Positions 34,635 to 44,509 of a DNA stretch of 64,000 bases are shown piece by piece. Position 1 is the first letter of the stretch. Each line of letters starts with the position of its first letter. The stretch is from Geobacteraceae bacterium GWC2_55_20. Its GTDB lineage: Bacteria > Desulfobacterota > Desulfuromonadia > Geobacterales > Pseudopelobacteraceae. The position numbers and the translations under genes were made by a program. The notes under the pieces are model-generated. The model was given only the letters and a program-made list of their open reading frames with translations. It searched no databases and had not been told where the DNA came from. The stretch lies in NCBI GenBank assembly GCA_001802125.1, contig MGZK01000008.1:19862-83861 (forward strand). The letters run 5' to 3'.

Positions 34635-35951
34635 CTACAGCAGGTTTGCCGCCAGCTCAGCCAGTTCGGAACGTTCGCCCTTGGTCAGCGTTACATGGGC
34701 CGCGATGCGCTCACCCTTGAACTTTTCAACCAGATAGGTCAGACCGTTGCTGGATGCGTCCACATAGGGATTGTCGATCTGGTACGGATCGCCGGTCAGA
34801 ACGATCTTGGTGCCCTCGCCCACCCTGGTGACGATCGTCTTGATCTCGTGGGGCGAAAGGTTCTGGGCTTCATCGACGATCAGGTACTGATTCGGAATCG
34901 ATCGTCCGCGGATATAGGTCAGGGGCTCGATATCCAGCAGACCCATGGCCATCAACTCCTTGTAACCTTTGCTGTGGCGCTTTTCCGATTCGTGCCCGGA
35001 GATCAGCAATTCGACGTTATCGAAAATCGGCTGCATCCAGGGGGTCAGTTTTTCTTCGATATCACCCGGAAGAAATCCGAGATCCTTGCCCATCGGGAAT
35101 ACCGGACGCGACACCAACAGGCGGTTGTAGACATTTTCCTCCGCGGTTTTGTGCAGACCTGCGGCAATCGCCAGCAGGGTCTTACCGGTGCCGGCCTTGC
35201 CGACCAGCGTCACCAGCTTGATGCTGTCGTCCATCAGGACATCCAGCGCAAACGATTGCTCACGGTTGCGGGCGAAGAGGCTCCAGATACCTTCCTTGGG
35301 CACCTTGCGCACCGGCACTATGCGGCCGTTGGCCGGATCGTTGCGACAGATGGCGGTGTGGGATGGATTGGAGCTGTCCACGATTGTGATGAATTCATTG
35401 GGGCCAAGCTCCAGGGGCGCCTCGATCCACCCCTGACCATAAAAACGGTCAACCGCTTCAGGCGGCACCTCGACGCTACGGGTTCCGGCATACAGATCCT
35501 GAATGTCAACCTTGTCGGATTCATAATCCTCGGCAACCACGCCGATGGCGTCGGCCTTGATCCTCAGGTTCGAATCCTTGGTCACGAATATGGCCTGCAT
35601 ATCCGGGAAACGATCTTTGATGTCCAGTGCAACAGCCAGGATGCGATTGTCGCCGTTATCGACCCGCAGATCGACCGGCAGGTTTTTGAAATGTTTTTCG
35701 GTAAACAGCTCAACCCGTAGCGTCCCGCCACCGGGCATGGAAACACCGGATGCCAGCGAGCCCTTTTCACGCATGGCATCGAGAATCCTGGAAACCATGC
35801 GCGCGTTGCGGCCGGTTTCGTTCATGTCCTTCTTGAAACGGTCAACCTCTTCAATAACCGTGATGGGGATGATGATGTTGTTGTCCTGAAACTTGAACAG
35901 CGATTGCGGGTCATGCAGAAGTACGTTGGTATCGAGTATGAAATTCTTCAC
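34635..35951 (-). CDS. PhoH-family ATPase with N-terminal PIN domain
   Basis: A 438-residue protein: a PIN nuclease-like domain (about 1-130) beginning NFILDTNVLLHDP with acidic residues of the PIN site (D-T-N, then EEVD and later DNRILA), and a PhoH-like P-loop ATPase (about 240-430) with GKAGTGKTLLA, DEAQNLSP and LTGDPYQ. PIN-PhoH (PhoH2-type) proteins act as RNA-unwinding/cleaving enzymes. GTG start at 35951 is preceded by AAAGG six bases upstream; a longer reading to 36002 would overlap the next gene's stop. Confidence 0.9.
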   Translation of the reverse strand: MKNFILDTNVLLHDPQSLFKFQDNNIIIPITVIEEVDRFKKDMNETGRNARMVSRILDAMREKGSLASGVSMPGGGTLRVELFTEKHFKNLPVDLRVDNGDNRILAVALDIKDRFPDMQAIFVTKDSNLRIKADAIGVVAEDYESDKVDIQDLYAGTRSVEVPPEAVDRFYGQGWIEAPLELGPNEFITIVDSSNPSHTAICRNDPANGRIVPVRKVPKEGIWSLFARNREQSFALDVLMDDSIKLVTLVGKAGTGKTLLAIAAGLHKTAEENVYNRLLVSRPVFPMGKDLGFLPGDIEEKLTPWMQPIFDNVELLISGHESEKRHSKGYKELMAMGLLDIEPLTYIRGRSIPNQYLIVDEAQNLSPHEIKTIVTRVGEGTKIVLTGDPYQIDNPYVDASSNGLTYLVEKFKGERIAAHVTLTKGERSELAELAANLL

Positions 35952-36001
35952 GGACGGCCTTTCTGTAGGGGTTGGGAGATGATGAGACGGTAACGGCGGC
36001 A

Positions 36002-36265
36002 CTACTTTTCTATGATCTGAACGGTCATTCCGTCCGTCTTGCCGAGCAGTTTGATCCAGACCGCGCGGTTACGGTATTTGGCGTCAAGAATGACCTCGCC
36101 ATCCTTGTTGATGGCCGAGAGAACGCTTTCCGGTGAATCGTTGACGGTAAAGTAGGTATAAATACCGGTTTTGTACAGGTCCTCCTTGGTAAACGGTCTT
36201 TCAGGGGGCAGGGAACAGGCTGCACAGGCAACTATTGAAAACAACAAAGCAATCAGCAATTTCAC
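36002..36265 (-). CDS. Small lipoprotein
   Basis: An 87-residue protein from a GTG at 36265, with AAGGAG seven bases upstream. The signal peptide has Cys at 14 and 17 (V-A-C-A-A-C); Cys 17 is the likelier lipid site. The remainder (~70 residues) is mixed strand/helix with a TVNDSPESVLSAINKDGE stretch resembling small DUF-type outer-membrane lipoproteins. It is unknown. It lies between phoH and the cysteine-desulfurase-like gene. Confidence 0.7.
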   Translation of the reverse strand: MKLLIALLFSIVACAACSLPPERPFTKEDLYKTGIYTYFTVNDSPESVLSAINKDGEVILDAKYRNRAVWIKLLGKTDGMTVQIIEK

Positions 36266-36293
36266 GTGGCAACTCCTTTTCGATCCGCCAATT

Positions 36294-37451
36294 CTACATC
36301 GATTCCTTGATTTTACCGACGCATTGTACAACGGCATCGGAAAAAAATGCAATCTCTTCCGAAGTGCTCGACCATCCCGGGCTCATGCGGAGTGTGCCTC
36401 CCGGCAGAGTGCCGATGGTGCGGTGGGCCAGCGGTGCACAGTGCAGTCCCGCACGCACCGCGATATCGAAACCGTGATCGAGTTCCGCAGCCAAGAGGGA
36501 CGCGTCAACCCCCTCGACGTTAAAAGAGAGTACCGCGCCGCGACTCTCCGGATCACCCGGCCCATAGATTTTTACTCCAGGAAGCAGCCCCAGCAGCCTT
36601 GCGGCCTGGTTGACCAAAGAGTGTTCGTGCTGAAATATGGTGTCTATCCCGCGATCCAGTATGAATTCAATTCCGGCTTTCAACCCGGCAATTCCGGGCA
36701 GGTTATGGGTTCCGGCCTCATAGCCGTCCGGCATCATCAGCGGCTGCTCCAGAGAGGTGGAACTGGTACCGGTTCCACCTTCGAAGATCGGCTTCAGTTC
36801 GATATGCGGCGCAACATACAACAGACCGGTACCCGGCGGACCCAACAACCCTTTATGCCCGGGAGCGGCCAGAAGGTCGATTCCGCTCGATACGACATCG
36901 ATATTGATATAGCCGGCGGACTGGGCCGCATCCATCAGAAACATTGCACCGGCCTTATGACAGATCGCGGAAATCCGATCGATCGGCTGAATCGCCCCGC
37001 AGACGTTGGAGATATGCCCCACGGCAATCATGCGGGTATCCTTACGCACAAACCGCGCTATCTGATCCGGGTCCACCAGTCCCTCCGGCCCGGCATCGAC
37101 AATGGTGACATCCACCCCGTCACGTCCGAGGGCATGCAGCGGACGCAAAAGTGAATTATGCTCCATGCTGGTTGTGATCACATGATCGCCCGGCTTGAGT
37201 GTCCCGTGCAGCGCCAGGTTGAGAGCCCCGGTAGCGTTGTGGGTAAATATGATCCGCGATGAATCGGCTATGGAAAAGAGCCTGGCCACGGCCTCGCGAG
37301 CCATGAACATGATCCGGCCCGCTTCCAGCGAACGGTGATGACCGCCGCGTCCGGGTGATGCGCCGACCTCCCGCATGGCATGAATTACCGCCTGGTAAAC
37401 CTCTTCAGGCTTGGGAAACGATGTTGCTGCATTGTCGAGATATACGGACAT
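36294..37451 (-). CDS. Cysteine desulfurase-family protein (class V aminotransferase)
   Basis: A 385-residue PLP enzyme beginning MSVYLDNAATSFPKP. It has the PLP lysine in AAPGHKGLLGPP (about 200), HNATGALN (about 70) and the catalytic cysteine in RAGLHCAPLAH (about 340), so it is likely an active cysteine desulfurase providing sulfur for Fe-S clusters or thiolation. The family (related to SufS/CsdA) is variable in role. The gene stands 28 bp from the small lipoprotein gene and 41 bp from the beta-helix gene. Confidence 0.88.
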   Translation of the reverse strand: MSVYLDNAATSFPKPEEVYQAVIHAMREVGASPGRGGHHRSLEAGRIMFMAREAVARLFSIADSSRIIFTHNATGALNLALHGTLKPGDHVITTSMEHNSLLRPLHALGRDGVDVTIVDAGPEGLVDPDQIARFVRKDTRMIAVGHISNVCGAIQPIDRISAICHKAGAMFLMDAAQSAGYINIDVVSSGIDLLAAPGHKGLLGPPGTGLLYVAPHIELKPIFEGGTGTSSTSLEQPLMMPDGYEAGTHNLPGIAGLKAGIEFILDRGIDTIFQHEHSLVNQAARLLGLLPGVKIYGPGDPESRGAVLSFNVEGVDASLLAAELDHGFDIAVRAGLHCAPLAHRTIGTLPGGTLRMSPGWSSTSEEIAFFSDAVVQCVGKIKESM

Positions 37452-37492
37452 TTACAACTCTCCAAAAACCGGCATGGCACGGACCGGGGTAG

Positions 37493-38758
37493 TCACCGGA
37501 GAAAAGCGGGTTTTTCATTCAACCAGGGAAAAACATGCACGCTGCCGGAACGCGGGTCACGCACGGCATCATGTATCTTTTGTGAAATGGCTGAAGAATC
37601 GGCGCTCCCCCACCAGTTCAGCAATGCGCCGATATCCTCACGGCCGGCATTGTATAGATTAAATCCTGTATTCGCTTCGAAAGCGTTACCCCACAAAAGC
37701 GCGCGCCCATCCTCAAGGCGTAACGCATCCTTGCCGTTATTGAAGAACCGGCAGCGGTTCACCTTTATCCGCGCCCCCGTCAGGTGGAGCGCGGTTTCAC
37801 GGTTGCCGCTAAAAGAGGTTGCCACAATCTGCCCTTCGCCCCCCTTGAAACTGGCTCCGTTCCCGTTTCCGGACAACTCGCCGGAAGTCATCCTGATGCG
37901 GCAATCATCCGCCAGTATCCCGTACTGCTGGTTATTCCGTATTTGCAAGGATGAGACGCTGGCCGCCGAACGGTTCATCACAATTCCGCGTTTGCAGTCG
38001 GCAACGATTACATCCGCAGAATCAAGCTCGCTGTCGTGCATCTCGATCCCGGTTTCTGACTCGGAAACTGATCCGCCTGCTATCTGTACAACCGCATCCC
38101 GCATCAGAAAACCGGTGTGTGACCTGCTGACCGCAACATGCTTGAGGCTGACGGTCGAAAACCGCGCTTCGATGGCCGAATTCGCGTATTCGATCCGGCA
38201 ATGTTCCAGCTGATTGCGCTTCTCGCTGGATACAAGCGATATCCCGCCCCAGTCTCCACGAGCAGGCCTTTTACGATCCGATGTCATCACAACCGGGCTA
38301 TCGATGGTTCCAACGGCAATAATCCGCCCCTGAACTACCAGTCGCGCCGCATTGTTGCCGGCACCGGCGGCGGCAAACCTGATTATGGTACCGGGCTCGA
38401 TCCGCAGCGTCGCCTGCGGAGCAACAACCAGAGAGCCCTTGATCAGCACGCTGCCCTTAAGGACGGTATCTTCCGTCAGGAAGGCCCCGTCATGGACAAC
38501 CGCGGCAGCATCGTTTGACACACCGGAATCGTTACTGGCGGGTTCTTCATGCGCGGCAACACCTGGTGTCCGCGCAGGTTCCAGCGGAATAATCAGCGCC
38601 GGTCTGATTGTGGGAAGGACCCGATCTGCGGTGGCGGGAACAGGAATAAACTTGTTATTGCTTGATGGTGGCTTGCGATCAATCGAATGCTTTGCACATC
38701 CGCCTGCCACAAAAACCAACATGCACAAAAATGCAAATACGACCCGGATATACTTCAC
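37493..38758 (-). CDS. Right-handed beta-helix lipoprotein
   Basis: A 421-residue exported lipoprotein (lipobox V-A-G-G-C, Cys 21). A Pro/Ala/Thr-rich segment (about 25-85) is followed by a right-handed parallel beta-helix domain (about 100-400), with coils of ~22 residues bearing Asn/Gly/Ser ladder positions, e.g. SGELSGNGNGASFKG. Such surface proteins often bind polysaccharide, but no catalytic motif is visible. It is the first gene of this minus-strand group and diverges from nrdJ. Confidence 0.82.
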   Translation of the reverse strand: MKYIRVVFAFLCMLVFVAGGCAKHSIDRKPPSSNNKFIPVPATADRVLPTIRPALIIPLEPARTPGVAAHEEPASNDSGVSNDAAAVVHDGAFLTEDTVLKGSVLIKGSLVVAPQATLRIEPGTIIRFAAAGAGNNAARLVVQGRIIAVGTIDSPVVMTSDRKRPARGDWGGISLVSSEKRNQLEHCRIEYANSAIEARFSTVSLKHVAVSRSHTGFLMRDAVVQIAGGSVSESETGIEMHDSELDSADVIVADCKRGIVMNRSAASVSSLQIRNNQQYGILADDCRIRMTSGELSGNGNGASFKGGEGQIVATSFSGNRETALHLTGARIKVNRCRFFNNGKDALRLEDGRALLWGNAFEANTGFNLYNAGREDIGALLNWWGSADSSAISQKIHDAVRDPRSGSVHVFPWLNEKPAFLR

Positions 38759-38912
38759 GCATATACTCCAATTGAAATCAATAAAGCTCTAACACAAATC
38801 ACGCGACGATGTAAATTTAATGTTGACTCGTTGCTGCTATAGAACGACTGGCAACCGCTGCACGATGATGTTATGTGCTTTCAGGAGTTTAGGATATTTC
38901 AAAATAAATATG

Positions 38913-38941
38913 TTGACAGGGCATATATGTTGTGGTTTATT
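38913..38941 (+). promoter_or_regulatory. Sigma-70 promoter of nrdJ
   Basis: TTGACA (38913-38918), 17-base spacer, TTTATT (38936-38941). The spacer contains NrdR-like box 1, so binding would block RNA polymerase. Start codon is at 39039. Confidence 0.6.
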
Positions 38942-38966
38942 TTCGCACCTCCACAAAATATGGTGG
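38920..38966 (+). promoter_or_regulatory. Tandem NrdR boxes upstream of nrdJ
   Basis: Box 1, GGCATATATGTTGTGG (38920-38935), and box 2, CCACAAAATATGGTGG (38951-38966), are centred 31 bp apart, about three helical turns, the typical spacing for NrdR. Read in opposite directions both contain ATAT-N-TTGTGG. Placement over and just after the promoter fits repression of a ribonucleotide reductase gene by NrdR. The nrdR gene is not in the window. Confidence 0.6.
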
Positions 38967-39038
38967 TTCAAGACTTACTAATCAAACCACAGCCAATCTT
39001 TCAATATCTATATGTTTTTTAAAAACCAAGGAGATTGT

Positions 39039-41279
39039 ATGAAAAAGAACAGTGCACCGGCCGCCCTTCCCAACCTGTCCAAAAATGCCGCTACCGTGCT
39101 TGAAAAGCGTTATCTGCGCCGGGACGCCACCGGTAAGGTTCTCGAATCCCCTGCCGACATGTTCCGCAGGGTTGCGGATACGATAGCGGCTCCGGACAAG
39201 AAGTTTGACAAAAAGGCGGATGTGGCAGCCCTGTCCGACACCTTTTACAATATGATGACCTCTTTCGAATTCCTGCCCAACTCTCCCACGCTGATGAATG
39301 CCGGACGGCCTCTGGGACAGCTCTCGGCCTGTTTTGTGCTGCCGGTGGGCGACTCGATGGAAGAGATTTTCGATGCGGTCAAGTACACCGCGCTGATTCA
39401 CAAATCAGGCGGCGGCACCGGCTTCTCGTTTTCCCGCCTGCGCCCGGCCAACGATGTGGTCAGCTCCACCACCGGCATCTCCAGCGGCCCGCTCTCGTTC
39501 ATGCGCGTGTTTGACATCGCCACCGAAACCATCAAGCAGGGCGGCACCCGCCGTGGCGCAAACATGGCCATCCTCCGGGTGGATCATCCCAACGTGATGG
39601 ATTTCATCATGTGCAAGGCCGATCAGAAGCATCTCAACAACTTCAACATCTCGGTCGGCCTGACAGAACAGTTCATGCAGGCTGTCGAGCGGGACGAAGA
39701 ATACGACCTGATCAACCCGCGCGACAAGAAGATCTGCGGAACCATGAACGCCCGCAAGGTGTTCCAGCGCATCGTCAAACAGGCCTGGGAAAACGGCGAG
39801 CCGGGTATCGTGTTCCTTGACCGCCTCAACCGGGATAATCCGACACCCCATGTGGGCGAGATCGAATCGACCAACCCATGCGGCGAACAGCCGCTGCTCC
39901 CTTATGAATCCTGCAACCTGGGTTCGATCAACCTGGGAGTATTTGTCAAGGACGGCGCCATCGACTGGAAGAAACTGCGCGAGACCATCCACAACGCGGT
40001 CCACTTCCTGGACAACGTGATTGAAGCCAACAACTACCCGCTGCAGCAGATTCACGACATGACCCACGCCAACCGCAAGATCGGCCTGGGGGTCATGGGA
40101 TGGGCCGACATGCTGATCCTGCTGGGCGTACCCTACAGCTCCGATGAAGCGGTCAAACTCGGCAAGAAGGTGATGAAGTTCATCAACGACGAGGGGCACC
40201 TGGCATCCCAGGAACTGGGCAAGAGCCGCGGATCATTCCCGAACTTCAAAGGATCGATCTTCGACAAGAAAGGCGCTCCGCCGCAGCGCAACGCGACTGT
40301 CACCACCATCGCCCCCACCGGCACCATTTCGATCATAGCCAACGCGTCATCCGGCGTGGAACCGCTCTTTGCCGTTTCCTACATCCGCACCGTGATGGAC
40401 AAGAACGTGATGGTGGAAGTCAACCCGATGTTCGAGAAGATCGCCAAGGAGCGCGGTTTCTATTCGGAAACCCTGATGCAGAAAATCGCCGAACACGGCA
40501 CCGTCCACGACATTCCCGAGATACCGGCCGATGTTCGCAACATCTTTGTCACGGCCCACGACATTTCTCCGGAAAACCATATCCAGATGCAGTCGGCCTA
40601 CCAGCTCTACACGGACAACGCGGTATCCAAAACGGTAAACTTCCCCAACACCGCCACTATCGATGATGTGGAAAAAGTTTACATGATGGCCTACGAGACC
40701 GGCTGCAAGGGCGTCACGATCTATCGCGACGGCTCCCGCGACGAGCAGGTGCTCACCACCGCCAAAAAAGAGGAGCCGGCTGTGGTCGCGGCGCCGGCCA
40801 CGGTCGAGGACGACAAGAAATCCATCAAGCGCGACCGCCCCAAATCGCTCAAGGGCTGCACCCACCAGATGCAGACCGGCTGCGGACCGCTCTATATCAC
40901 CATCAACGAGGACTCAAACGGCCTGTTCGAGCTCTTTACCACGATGGGCAAGGCCGGAGGTTGCGCGGCTTCCCAGAGCGAGGCGATCGGCCGCATGGTG
41001 TCGCTGGCATGGCGCAGCGGTATCCAGGCCCGCCAGGTGGTCAAGCAGCTCCTGGGCATCTCCTGCCACTGCCCGTCCGGATTCGGCGACAACCGCGTGC
41101 TCTCCTGTGCCGATGCGGTGGCAAAAGCGATCCAGAACCACATGATCGACAACGGCTACGATATCAACACGGAAGTAGCCAAGCAGGACCGCGGCGCCTG
41201 TCCCGAGTGCGGCGGCATCGTCGAGCACGAGGGAGGCTGTTCGGTCTGCCACGTCTGCGGCTATTCCGAATGCGCATAA
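39039..41279 (+). CDS. nrdJ: Adenosylcobalamin-dependent ribonucleotide reductase (class II)
   Basis: A 746-residue B12-dependent reductase that makes deoxyribonucleotides independently of oxygen. Visible are FLPNSPTLMNAG, LSACFVLPVGDSMEEIF, the radical-cysteine region NPCGEQPLLPYESCNLGSINL (split around the active Cys/Glu), and APTGTIS. The C-terminal ~40 residues form a zinc ribbon, CPECGG and CSVCHVCGYSEC. Single gene with a class-typical length. Start at 39039, with AAGGAG six bases upstream, in preference to an ATG at 39012. Confidence 0.95.
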   Translation: MKKNSAPAALPNLSKNAATVLEKRYLRRDATGKVLESPADMFRRVADTIAAPDKKFDKKADVAALSDTFYNMMTSFEFLPNSPTLMNAGRPLGQLSACFVLPVGDSMEEIFDAVKYTALIHKSGGGTGFSFSRLRPANDVVSSTTGISSGPLSFMRVFDIATETIKQGGTRRGANMAILRVDHPNVMDFIMCKADQKHLNNFNISVGLTEQFMQAVERDEEYDLINPRDKKICGTMNARKVFQRIVKQAWENGEPGIVFLDRLNRDNPTPHVGEIESTNPCGEQPLLPYESCNLGSINLGVFVKDGAIDWKKLRETIHNAVHFLDNVIEANNYPLQQIHDMTHANRKIGLGVMGWADMLILLGVPYSSDEAVKLGKKVMKFINDEGHLASQELGKSRGSFPNFKGSIFDKKGAPPQRNATVTTIAPTGTISIIANASSGVEPLFAVSYIRTVMDKNVMVEVNPMFEKIAKERGFYSETLMQKIAEHGTVHDIPEIPADVRNIFVTAHDISPENHIQMQSAYQLYTDNAVSKTVNFPNTATIDDVEKVYMMAYETGCKGVTIYRDGSRDEQVLTTAKKEEPAVVAAPATVEDDKKSIKRDRPKSLKGCTHQMQTGCGPLYITINEDSNGLFELFTTMGKAGGCAASQSEAIGRMVSLAWRSGIQARQVVKQLLGISCHCPSGFGDNRVLSCADAVAKAIQNHMIDNGYDINTEVAKQDRGACPECGGIVEHEGGCSVCHVCGYSECA

Positions 41280-41300
41280 GCTGAATAAAGTTCATACCAT

Positions 41301-41343
41301 GTAAAAGGCCCCCTTCCGGCAATAGCGGAAGGGGGCCTTTTAC
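41301..41343. terminator. Strong bidirectional terminator after nrdJ
   Basis: GTAAAAGGCCCCCTTCCG (41301-41318) pairs perfectly with CGGAAGGGGGCCTTTTAC (41326-41343), loop of 7. The T/A run in the stem serves both nrdJ (plus) and the convergent peptidase gene. Confidence 0.88.
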
Positions 41344-41366
41344 ATTACTGATAAAAAAATCAAGAG

Positions 41367-42626
41367 TCAGACGCTCAGCATCTCCTCGTTCAGCCCCAGA
41401 TCATTAACCGGCCCCATCACTTCAAGGTGCAGACAGTCACTCCTGAACAACTGCTGCGAAACTCTCAGGATATCCTGGCTACTGACCGCATCGTAATTGG
41501 CAAGGACATCCTCAATGGTTTGCTGGTAATGGAAGTAGATCTCGTTCTTGGCCAGTCTGGTCATCAGGTTGTCGCTGCTCTCAAGCGACATGAGCGTTTT
41601 CCCCTTCAGCTGCTCTCTGGCGGAGTCCAGTTCATCCTGTGGCACCTCTTCGGTTACCAACCGCGACAACTCACCGCAGGCAATATCGATGACTTCGCGG
41701 CAGCAGGCTTTTTCGGTGCCGGAGTGGATCACCATGGCGCCGCTGTCAGCATGTGAGATCAGGTAGGCGTACACCGAATAGGCCAGCCCCTTCTTCTCCC
41801 GCACCTCCTGGAACAGCCGTGAGCTCATCCCTCCCCCCAGTATCGTCACCAGCAGGAACAGTGCGTAACGGTCGGGATGGTCGTGACTCTGACCGGGGGT
41901 GCCGAGACAGATCAGGGCCTGCTCCATCTCGCGCTCGGTGAGATTAAGAACCTTGGAGCGGTTTGCTGCAATATCGTATGGTTCAGGTTGCCAAGTTGAA
42001 GTTATGGATGAAAAGAGCGGTTCCATGATCGCGACCACCTCTTCGTGCCGCAGATTGCCGGCTGCCGCAATGATGATGTCCTGGGGGCGGTAACGGCTCT
42101 CCTTGTGAGACAGAATCGCTTCACGCGAAAGGCTTCCGATTGTGTCCGCGGTGCCCAGAACCGGCATGCCCAGCGTCTGCCCCTGCCAGTAATTCAGATG
42201 AAAACGGTCATGAATGAACTCGTCGGGAGTGTCTTCACGCATCTTGATTTCCTGCAGAATGACCTTGCGTTCACGTTCGATCTCATCGGCCGGAAAAGTC
42301 GAGCAGAGGAAGATGTCGGCCAGAAGGTCGGCTGCGCCCGGCAGAAACTTTGCCAGAACCTTGGCGTAATAGCAGACATACTCGTGGCCGGTGAAGGCGT
42401 TCAGGACTCCGCCGATGGAATCGATTTCGCGGGAGATCTGGCGTGCGTTGCGGCGGTCGGTGCCCTTGAAGAGCATGTGCTCGATAAAGTGCGCCACTCC
42501 GTTGTTTTCAGGGGACTCGTGACGGGTGCCGTTGGCCACCCAGATGCCGGTGGTGACCGTGTGCATGTGATCGACACGCTGGGTCACAACCCGTACACCG
42601 TTTTTTAATGTAGTAGAAGTTATCAT
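41367..42626 (-). CDS. M16 family zinc metallopeptidase
   Basis: A ~419-residue insulinase-type peptidase with the inverted zinc motif HFIEH (about 45-49) and the downstream Glu about 75 residues later. The two-lobed M16 fold is visible, with the C-terminal lobe about 220-415. It begins MITSTTLKNG at 42626; a start at 42638 adds four residues. Such bacterial M16B proteins are processing peptidases. It is transcribed alone, convergent with nrdJ and divergent from the kinase gene. Confidence 0.9.
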   Translation of the reverse strand: MITSTTLKNGVRVVTQRVDHMHTVTTGIWVANGTRHESPENNGVAHFIEHMLFKGTDRRNARQISREIDSIGGVLNAFTGHEYVCYYAKVLAKFLPGAADLLADIFLCSTFPADEIERERKVILQEIKMREDTPDEFIHDRFHLNYWQGQTLGMPVLGTADTIGSLSREAILSHKESRYRPQDIIIAAAGNLRHEEVVAIMEPLFSSITSTWQPEPYDIAANRSKVLNLTEREMEQALICLGTPGQSHDHPDRYALFLLVTILGGGMSSRLFQEVREKKGLAYSVYAYLISHADSGAMVIHSGTEKACCREVIDIACGELSRLVTEEVPQDELDSAREQLKGKTLMSLESSDNLMTRLAKNEIYFHYQQTIEDVLANYDAVSSQDILRVSQQLFRSDCLHLEVMGPVNDLGLNEEMLSV

Positions 42627-42744
42627 GGCTGCAAGCATACCCGGATTTTTTAATTATTCAACCGCAAACCGGATTTTTTATTCACATCATTACGTAAAAC
42701 CGGTATTAGTGGCAAAAGTCTGTTTGTCCAACCGGAGCAACCCC

Positions 42745-44505
42745 ATGATCACAAATTCAATGCGAATCAAGTCAATTTTGAGATTCGTCGCTCTGCTGGG
42801 GGCGGCTCTGGCATTGAACTGTGTTCACACCGCCTCGCTCCGGGCGGTTGAAATCGACGTCACCCCTCCTGCCGCAATTGTGATCGGAGGCGACCGCGAC
42901 TACCCCCCCTACGAGTTTCTGGACAAAAACGGAAAACCGGCCGGCTATAATGTCGAACTGACCAGGGCCATTGCCGACGTGATGGGGATGCAGGTCGAGT
43001 TCCGATTCGGCGGTTGGTCCGAGATGCGGACCGCGCTGATTAACGGCTCCGTGGATGTACTTCAGGGCATATCCTATTCGGACGATCGTACCAGGACCCT
43101 GTCGTTTTCGCCGCCACACACGATCATCAACCACGCCATTTTCGCCCGCAGGGACACCTTGCCGGTTTCTTCTGTGGAGGAGCTGCGCGGCAAGGAGATC
43201 GTGGTTTTCCGGGACGGAATCATGCACGATTACCTGGCATCGCTCGGATTCGGACAAAACCTGATCATGACCGATACACCGGCCGATGCGTTGCGGCTTC
43301 TGGCTTCCGGCAAGCATGACTATGCGGTACTGGCGATGTTGCCCGGCATGTACATTATCCGCGAGAACAAACTATCCAACCTGGTGCCGGTTGCCAAAAG
43401 CATCTCGACACAGCGCTACTGTTACGGAGTAAAGAAGGGTAACGAGGAGTTGCTGGCGCGTTTCAACGAGGGATTGGCAATTCTGAAGAAGACCGGCCGC
43501 TATCAGGAAATCTACGACCGCTGGCTGGGAGTGCTCGGGCCGCCCAAGGTGGCCTGGGAAAAGGTGCTCTGGTATGGTGGCATGGTGCTGATCCCCTTGC
43601 TGGCGATCCTGGTCGGAACAGTGATCTGGTCGCGCACGCTGCAAAAAAGGGTCGCCCGGCGCACCGGCGAACTGGCGCTGGAAGTGGCAGAACGTAAACG
43701 GGCGCTGGAAGAGTTGCGACGTCACCAGGACAAGCTGATCCAGGCCGACAAGATGGCCTCGCTCGGCATCCTGGTCGCCGGGGTTGCCCACGAGATCAAC
43801 AACCCCAACGGCCTGATCCTGCTCAATATGCCGATCCTGCGCGAGGTTTACCGGGACGCGGAGGAGATACTGGAGGAACGCTACCGTGCCCAGGGCGACT
43901 TTACCCTGGGCGGCCTGCCCTACTCCCGCATGCGCAACGAAGTCCCCTGCCTGCTGGAGGAGATGCAGGAAGGGGCCAACCGCATCAAGCGGATTGTGGA
44001 GGAATTGAAAGACTTTGCCCGCCAGGATGTATCCGCCGCAACGGAAGTGCTGGACTTCAATGCCGTGGTCCAGACCGCAGTGCGTCTGGTCGATTCCTCG
44101 ATCCGCGCTGCCACCAACCGCTTTGAAACGGATTATGCTCCCAACCTTCCTGCAATCAGCGGCAATGCCCAACGGATCGAACAGGTGGTGGTCAACCTGA
44201 TCCTGAACGCCTGCCAGTCTCTGCCGGACATGGAGCGCGGGATATTCCTGACAACCGGCTACGACCAGAGCGCCGATTGCGTGGTGCTGGAGCTTATCGA
44301 TCAGGGGGGCGGGATCGCGCCGGAGCATGTAGCTCATCTTACTGATCCGTTTTTTACCACCAAACGGGAAACCGGCGGTACCGGCCTGGGACTTTCGGTG
44401 TCGGCCAGCATAGTCAAGGAGCACGATGGTTTGCTCGAATTCGATTCCAACCCCGGCGCCGGAACAACCGTGACCCTGAAGCTGCCCTGCTCCAAAAGGA
44501 GATGA
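42745..44505 (+). CDS. Sensor histidine kinase with periplasmic substrate-binding domain (DctB-like)
   Basis: A 586-residue kinase; the start at 42745 has GGAG seven bases upstream. Signal/anchor segment (about 12-32), a periplasmic SBP-type solute-binding domain (about 45-270, with GGDRDYPPYEFLDKNG cut at the ligand-facing end), a second membrane segment (about 280-302), a short coiled coil, HisKA (about 350-425, with His in VAGVAHEINNPNG) and HATPase (NLILNACQS, DQGGGI, GTGLGLSVS). Paired with the NtrC-type regulator 4 bp downstream. Senses a small solute, perhaps a dicarboxylate, in view of the dctA-type gene controlled nearby. Confidence 0.9.
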   Translation: MITNSMRIKSILRFVALLGAALALNCVHTASLRAVEIDVTPPAAIVIGGDRDYPPYEFLDKNGKPAGYNVELTRAIADVMGMQVEFRFGGWSEMRTALINGSVDVLQGISYSDDRTRTLSFSPPHTIINHAIFARRDTLPVSSVEELRGKEIVVFRDGIMHDYLASLGFGQNLIMTDTPADALRLLASGKHDYAVLAMLPGMYIIRENKLSNLVPVAKSISTQRYCYGVKKGNEELLARFNEGLAILKKTGRYQEIYDRWLGVLGPPKVAWEKVLWYGGMVLIPLLAILVGTVIWSRTLQKRVARRTGELALEVAERKRALEELRRHQDKLIQADKMASLGILVAGVAHEINNPNGLILLNMPILREVYRDAEEILEERYRAQGDFTLGGLPYSRMRNEVPCLLEEMQEGANRIKRIVEELKDFARQDVSAATEVLDFNAVVQTAVRLVDSSIRAATNRFETDYAPNLPAISGNAQRIEQVVVNLILNACQSLPDMERGIFLTTGYDQSADCVVLELIDQGGGIAPEHVAHLTDPFFTTKRETGGTGLGLSVSASIVKEHDGLLEFDSNPGAGTTVTLKLPCSKRR

Positions 44506-44509
44506 CCCC

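Noticed and set aside
34602..35720. Long open frame opposite the PhoH gene
   Set aside because: Antisense shadow of a conserved two-domain protein.
38850..38865. TGGCA...TGC resembling sigma-54 upstream of nrdJ
   Set aside because: GG-to-GC spacing is 8 rather than 10 bases; the sigma-70 promoter with NrdR boxes is a better explanation.
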